Part shown: positions 5,952 through 7,202 of the stretch, one piece after another
How the letters are laid out: each line of letters opens with the position of its first letter
Position numbering within the stretch: the stretch's first letter is position 1
NCBI GenBank assembly: GCA_945900935.1
Contig: CAMDKT010000310.1
Location: forward strand, 1-7,202
DNA from: Candidatus Sulfopaludibacter sp. SbA3
GTDB taxonomy: Bacteria; Acidobacteriota; Terriglobia; Bryobacterales; Bryobacteraceae
DNA length: 7,202 nucleotides
Reading direction: 5' to 3'
Program-made: the position numbers and the translations under genes
Notes under the pieces: generated by a model
What the model saw: only the letters and a program-made list of their open reading frames with translations
Told to the model about the DNA's origin: nothing
Database searches by the model: none

Positions 5952-6398
5952 ATGGCCAAGACGATCTGGAACCCCGCCGAGCGCCAGGCGCTACTGAACC
6001 GCTTCGACTCTATCAAGCCAAATCAAAGCCCTCTCTGGGGCAAAATGACGGCGGCCCAAATGCTCCGCCATTGCACCCTTCCCTTCTTCGCCGCCATGGG
6101 CGAATTCCAGATCACGCACAAGAAAACATTCTTCCGCTTCTGGCCTATAACCAAGCTGATCATCTACGTTCTTCCGTGGCCCAAAGGCGCTCCTACCGCA
6201 CCCGAATTCATCATCACGGACGACGGCGACATCGCAGAGCGCCTCCCAGCGCTTCGAGCCGCGATTGACAAGTTCGTCTCCAAAGGCGAGTCCCAAACTT
6301 TCCAGCCCCATGCCGCCTTCGGCCCTCTATCCGGCACCGATTGGGGGGCACTCATGCACCGCCACCTCGACCACCATCTCACCCAGTTCGGCGCCTAA
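5952..6398 (+). CDS. DUF1569/DinB-like four-helix protein
   Basis: A 148-aa soluble protein of the DUF1569 type, in the DinB/YfiT-like four-helix-bundle superfamily; many members bind a metal through three histidines, but no reaction is assigned to this branch. The family pattern shows at NRFDSIKPNQSPLWGKMTAAQMLRHC (about 17-41), with SPLWGKM..AQMLRH, then at HAAFGPLSGTDWGALMHRHLDHHL (120-143). His40, His138 and His142 are the likely metal ligands by position. ATG 5952 is preceded by a good promoter with almost no leader, and longer upstream readings would pass through the promoter and the divergent gene. It is the only plus-strand gene and is divergent from the operon and convergent with the toxin gene. 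It keeps C-ending codons where the minus-strand genes keep G-ending ones. Confidence 0.85.
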   Translation: MAKTIWNPAERQALLNRFDSIKPNQSPLWGKMTAAQMLRHCTLPFFAAMGEFQITHKKTFFRFWPITKLIIYVLPWPKGAPTAPEFIITDDGDIAERLPALRAAIDKFVSKGESQTFQPHAAFGPLSGTDWGALMHRHLDHHLTQFGA

Positions 6399-6407
6399 GC
6401 GCGATCT

Positions 6408-6437
6408 GATGGCCGTTACGGCCAACTGCCAACCATC
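6408..6437. other. Hairpin in the convergent intergenic gap
   Basis: TGGCCG-TTA-CGGCCA (6410-6424) forms a six-pair hairpin in the 48-nt gap between the convergent DUF1569 and toxin genes. An outer GATGG (6408-6412) / CCATC (6433-6437) pairing is an alternative fold. There is no T-run on either side, so it is at best a weak two-way termination or mRNA-end structure. Confidence 0.35.
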
Positions 6438-6446
6438 AACCGGGCT

Positions 6447-6788
6447 TCAAAGATTCAACAAAATTCTCACGCGGTCCTCAACGGCGGCCAACGTCTCCCC
6501 TGACACCTTGCCCCATCTGGTTTTGAGCCGCTGCTTCGAAATCGACCGGATATCTTCGCACTTGATAAAGCTGACGTCTTTAAGACCGCCTTCCGGAGGC
6601 GCGACACGCACATGGGAACCGATGTTTCGTTCCGTTCGAGTGATCGGAACAACAATCACAAACTCGGCGCGACTCTGATTGAATCGGTCATCGGAGAAAA
6701 CCAGACAAGGCCGCTCGCCGCCTTGTTCGCGGCCGACAATTGGGTCAAAGCGCCACGGGCCGGATCCAAAACAGACTGGCTCATTCAC
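6447..6788 (-). CDS. PemK/MazF family toxin (mRNA interferase)
   Basis: A 113-aa toxin of a type II toxin-antitoxin pair, expected to cut single-stranded RNA at short sequences when freed from its antitoxin. Family marks are GREQGGERPCLVFS (19-32), FVIVVPITRTERN (43-55), HVRVAPPEGGL (59-69), SFIKCEDIRSIS (73-84) and VEDRVRILL at the C-terminus. Arg26 and Thr50 correspond by motif to the catalytic Arg25 and Thr48 of B. subtilis MazF. The first strand is unusual: the common RGDIW/VxxxDP start is replaced by GSGPWRFDP, slightly shorter. It starts at GTG 6786-6788, inside the antitoxin gene (8-nt overlap, shared GTGAATGA), so it should be translated after the antitoxin. The Shine-Dalgarno is weak. 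Confidence 0.9.
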   Translation of the reverse strand: MNEPVCFGSGPWRFDPIVGREQGGERPCLVFSDDRFNQSRAEFVIVVPITRTERNIGSHVRVAPPEGGLKDVSFIKCEDIRSISKQRLKTRWGKVSGETLAAVEDRVRILLNL

Positions 6789-7041
6789 CGTCCAATCCGT
6801 CCATCAGCGCGGTATCCCACTCTTGCCGTTCGCCCAGCTCTTGCTTCCACGCTTCCGGATCGGCCTGCAACCGGCTATAGGACTCGTTCAACGCCCGAAA
6901 AAACGTATCGCGCCGGTACTGCTCAATCGCCTTGTCCAGGACGGCCTGCATTGGTTTGCCTTCCCGATTGGCCAGTTCCCGCAAAGTTGCTTTGGATTGG
7001 GGGCTGATGCGAATGTTTGGACTTTCCGTGGTCGTACTCAT
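6781..7041 (-). CDS. Ribbon-helix-helix antitoxin of the MazF-type pair
   Basis: An 86-aa antitoxin that should bind and neutralise the downstream toxin and repress its own promoter. NIRISPQ (9-15) forms the RHH strand. SKATLRELANREGKPMQAVLDKAIEQYRRD (16-45) gives helix A, the GKPM turn and helix B. The C-terminal half, FFRALNESYSRLQADPEAW then ERQEWDTALMDGL, is the toxin-binding tail common in antitoxins paired with PemK/MazF toxins. ATG 7039-7041 has no proper Shine-Dalgarno (only GGA directly adjacent), consistent with a nearly leaderless message from the TAGAAT box nine nt upstream. The antitoxin-then-toxin order with a short overlap is the usual layout for proper stoichiometry. Confidence 0.87.
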   Translation of the reverse strand: MSTTTESPNIRISPQSKATLRELANREGKPMQAVLDKAIEQYRRDTFFRALNESYSRLQADPEAWKQELGERQEWDTALMDGLDGE

Positions 7042-7050
7042 TCCGAGACG

Positions 7051-7059
7051 ATTCTACCA
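7051..7059 (-). promoter_or_regulatory. Extended -10 promoter of the toxin-antitoxin operon
   Basis: TGGTAGAAT on the minus strand joins a TGn extension to TAGAAT, a five-of-six match to the -10 consensus. Transcription would start near 7044, about three nt before ATG 7041. No good -35 is present, as is common for extended -10 promoters. Confidence 0.55.
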
Positions 7060-7074
7060 TGCCACCATTCTGCT

Positions 7075-7088
7075 GACTCCGCAGAGTC
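7075..7088. promoter_or_regulatory. Inverted repeat at the -35 region, possible antitoxin operator
   Basis: GACTC-CGCA-GAGTC forms a five-pair inverted repeat covering about -31 to -44 of the toxin-antitoxin promoter. RHH antitoxins usually repress by binding palindromes in this position, so it is the best operator candidate. Assignment is by position only. Confidence 0.4.
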
Positions 7089-7091
7089 TTG

Positions 7092-7147
7092 TCTCATACA
7101 AGATGAGCCTGAAGGAAAGGGTGATTCTCACACAAGATGAGCCTGAA
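7092..7147. repeat. Two direct repeats (ACAAGATGAGCCTGAA) with period 34
   Basis: ACAAGATGAGCCTGAA occurs exactly at 7098-7113 and 7132-7147, each preceded by TCTCA plus one variable base, so about 22 bp repeat with one mismatch. Each copy contains inverted CTCA/TGAG arms, and the first overlaps CTTGT (7088-7092) / ACAAG (7098-7102). GGAAAGG follows both at slightly different distance. Two copies are too few for a CRISPR array. They could be upstream operators of the toxin-antitoxin operon or terminal repeats of an insertion element extending to the right. Confidence 0.55.
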
Positions 7148-7202
7148 AGCGGAAAGGTGGTGCAAGCTGGGGATTGATTATCAGCATGCAAGGTGGCGAA
7201 AT
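7137..7202 (+). other. Short open frame running off the right edge, unassigned
   Basis: From ATG 7137 the plus strand stays open to the window end (22 codons, beginning MSLKAERWCKLGIDYQHARW). The ATG lies inside the second repeat copy and has no ribosome-binding site of its own that I trust. It could be the start of a gene outside the window or chance. I recognise no family. Confidence 0.15.

Noticed and set aside
4750..5997. A 415-codon open frame on the plus strand opposite the secreted-protein gene
   Set aside because: It is antisense to a gene with a signal peptide, recognisable domains and operon overlaps. Its product is a low-complexity Ser/Ala/Arg/Pro string, as expected from the mirror of GC-rich codons.
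6437..6447. CAACCGGGCTT shared with the terminator at 895-905
   Set aside because: An 11-bp match without a pairing arm or T-run at 6437. Probably chance.
7092..7147. CRISPR array
   Set aside because: Only two copies with a 12-nt gap, one mismatch, and no cas gene in view.

Overview
The window looks like a chromosomal segment of a GC-rich Gram-negative-type bacterium. My best guess is Acidobacteriota, Bryobacter/Solibacter-like. That rests on three remembered resemblances: a glycosyltransferase with an extra N-terminal domain, a secreted TPR/peptidase-MA-like protein with a small Cys-containing C-terminal domain, and the G-ending codon style. I could not confirm this by search.

Layout. (1) 1-800, accessory left flank, minus strand: a small ribbon-helix-helix (RHH) protein followed by the N-terminal part of an SPPYW-type DNA methyltransferase that runs off the left edge. 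A directly repeated 9-mer lies between them, and an 8-G tract sits early in the RHH gene. (2) 868-905: a strong intrinsic terminator closing the main operon. (3) 930-5918, minus strand: a compact five-gene operon in the order secreted degenerate peptidase-MA-like protein, MFS transporter, GT-B glycosyltransferase, RimI-like N-acetyltransferase, YdcH/DUF465 small protein. The first four genes overlap by 1-4 nt (ATGA, TGATG, GTGA), each with a good internal Shine-Dalgarno, so translation is probably coupled. (4) 5914-5951: a short divergent promoter region. (5) 5952-6398, plus strand: a DUF1569/DinB-like protein. (6) 6447-7041, minus strand: an RHH antitoxin and PemK/MazF toxin pair with its own promoter. 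(7) 7042-7202: no recognised gene, but inverted and direct repeats that may be an operator or the edge of another element.

How the genes fit together. The five-gene operon mixes envelope or export functions (secreted protein, transporter, glycosyltransferase) with a ribosomal-protein acetyltransferase and a small helical protein. It is a co-expressed unit without an obvious single pathway. The two flanks (RHH+methyltransferase and toxin-antitoxin) look like accessory cargo, and their strand composition is less skewed than the core. The most testable oddities are the 8-G tract in the RHH gene next to a methyltransferase, the loss of catalytic residues in the secreted protein, and promoters placed so close to start codons that several mRNAs would be leaderless or nearly so.
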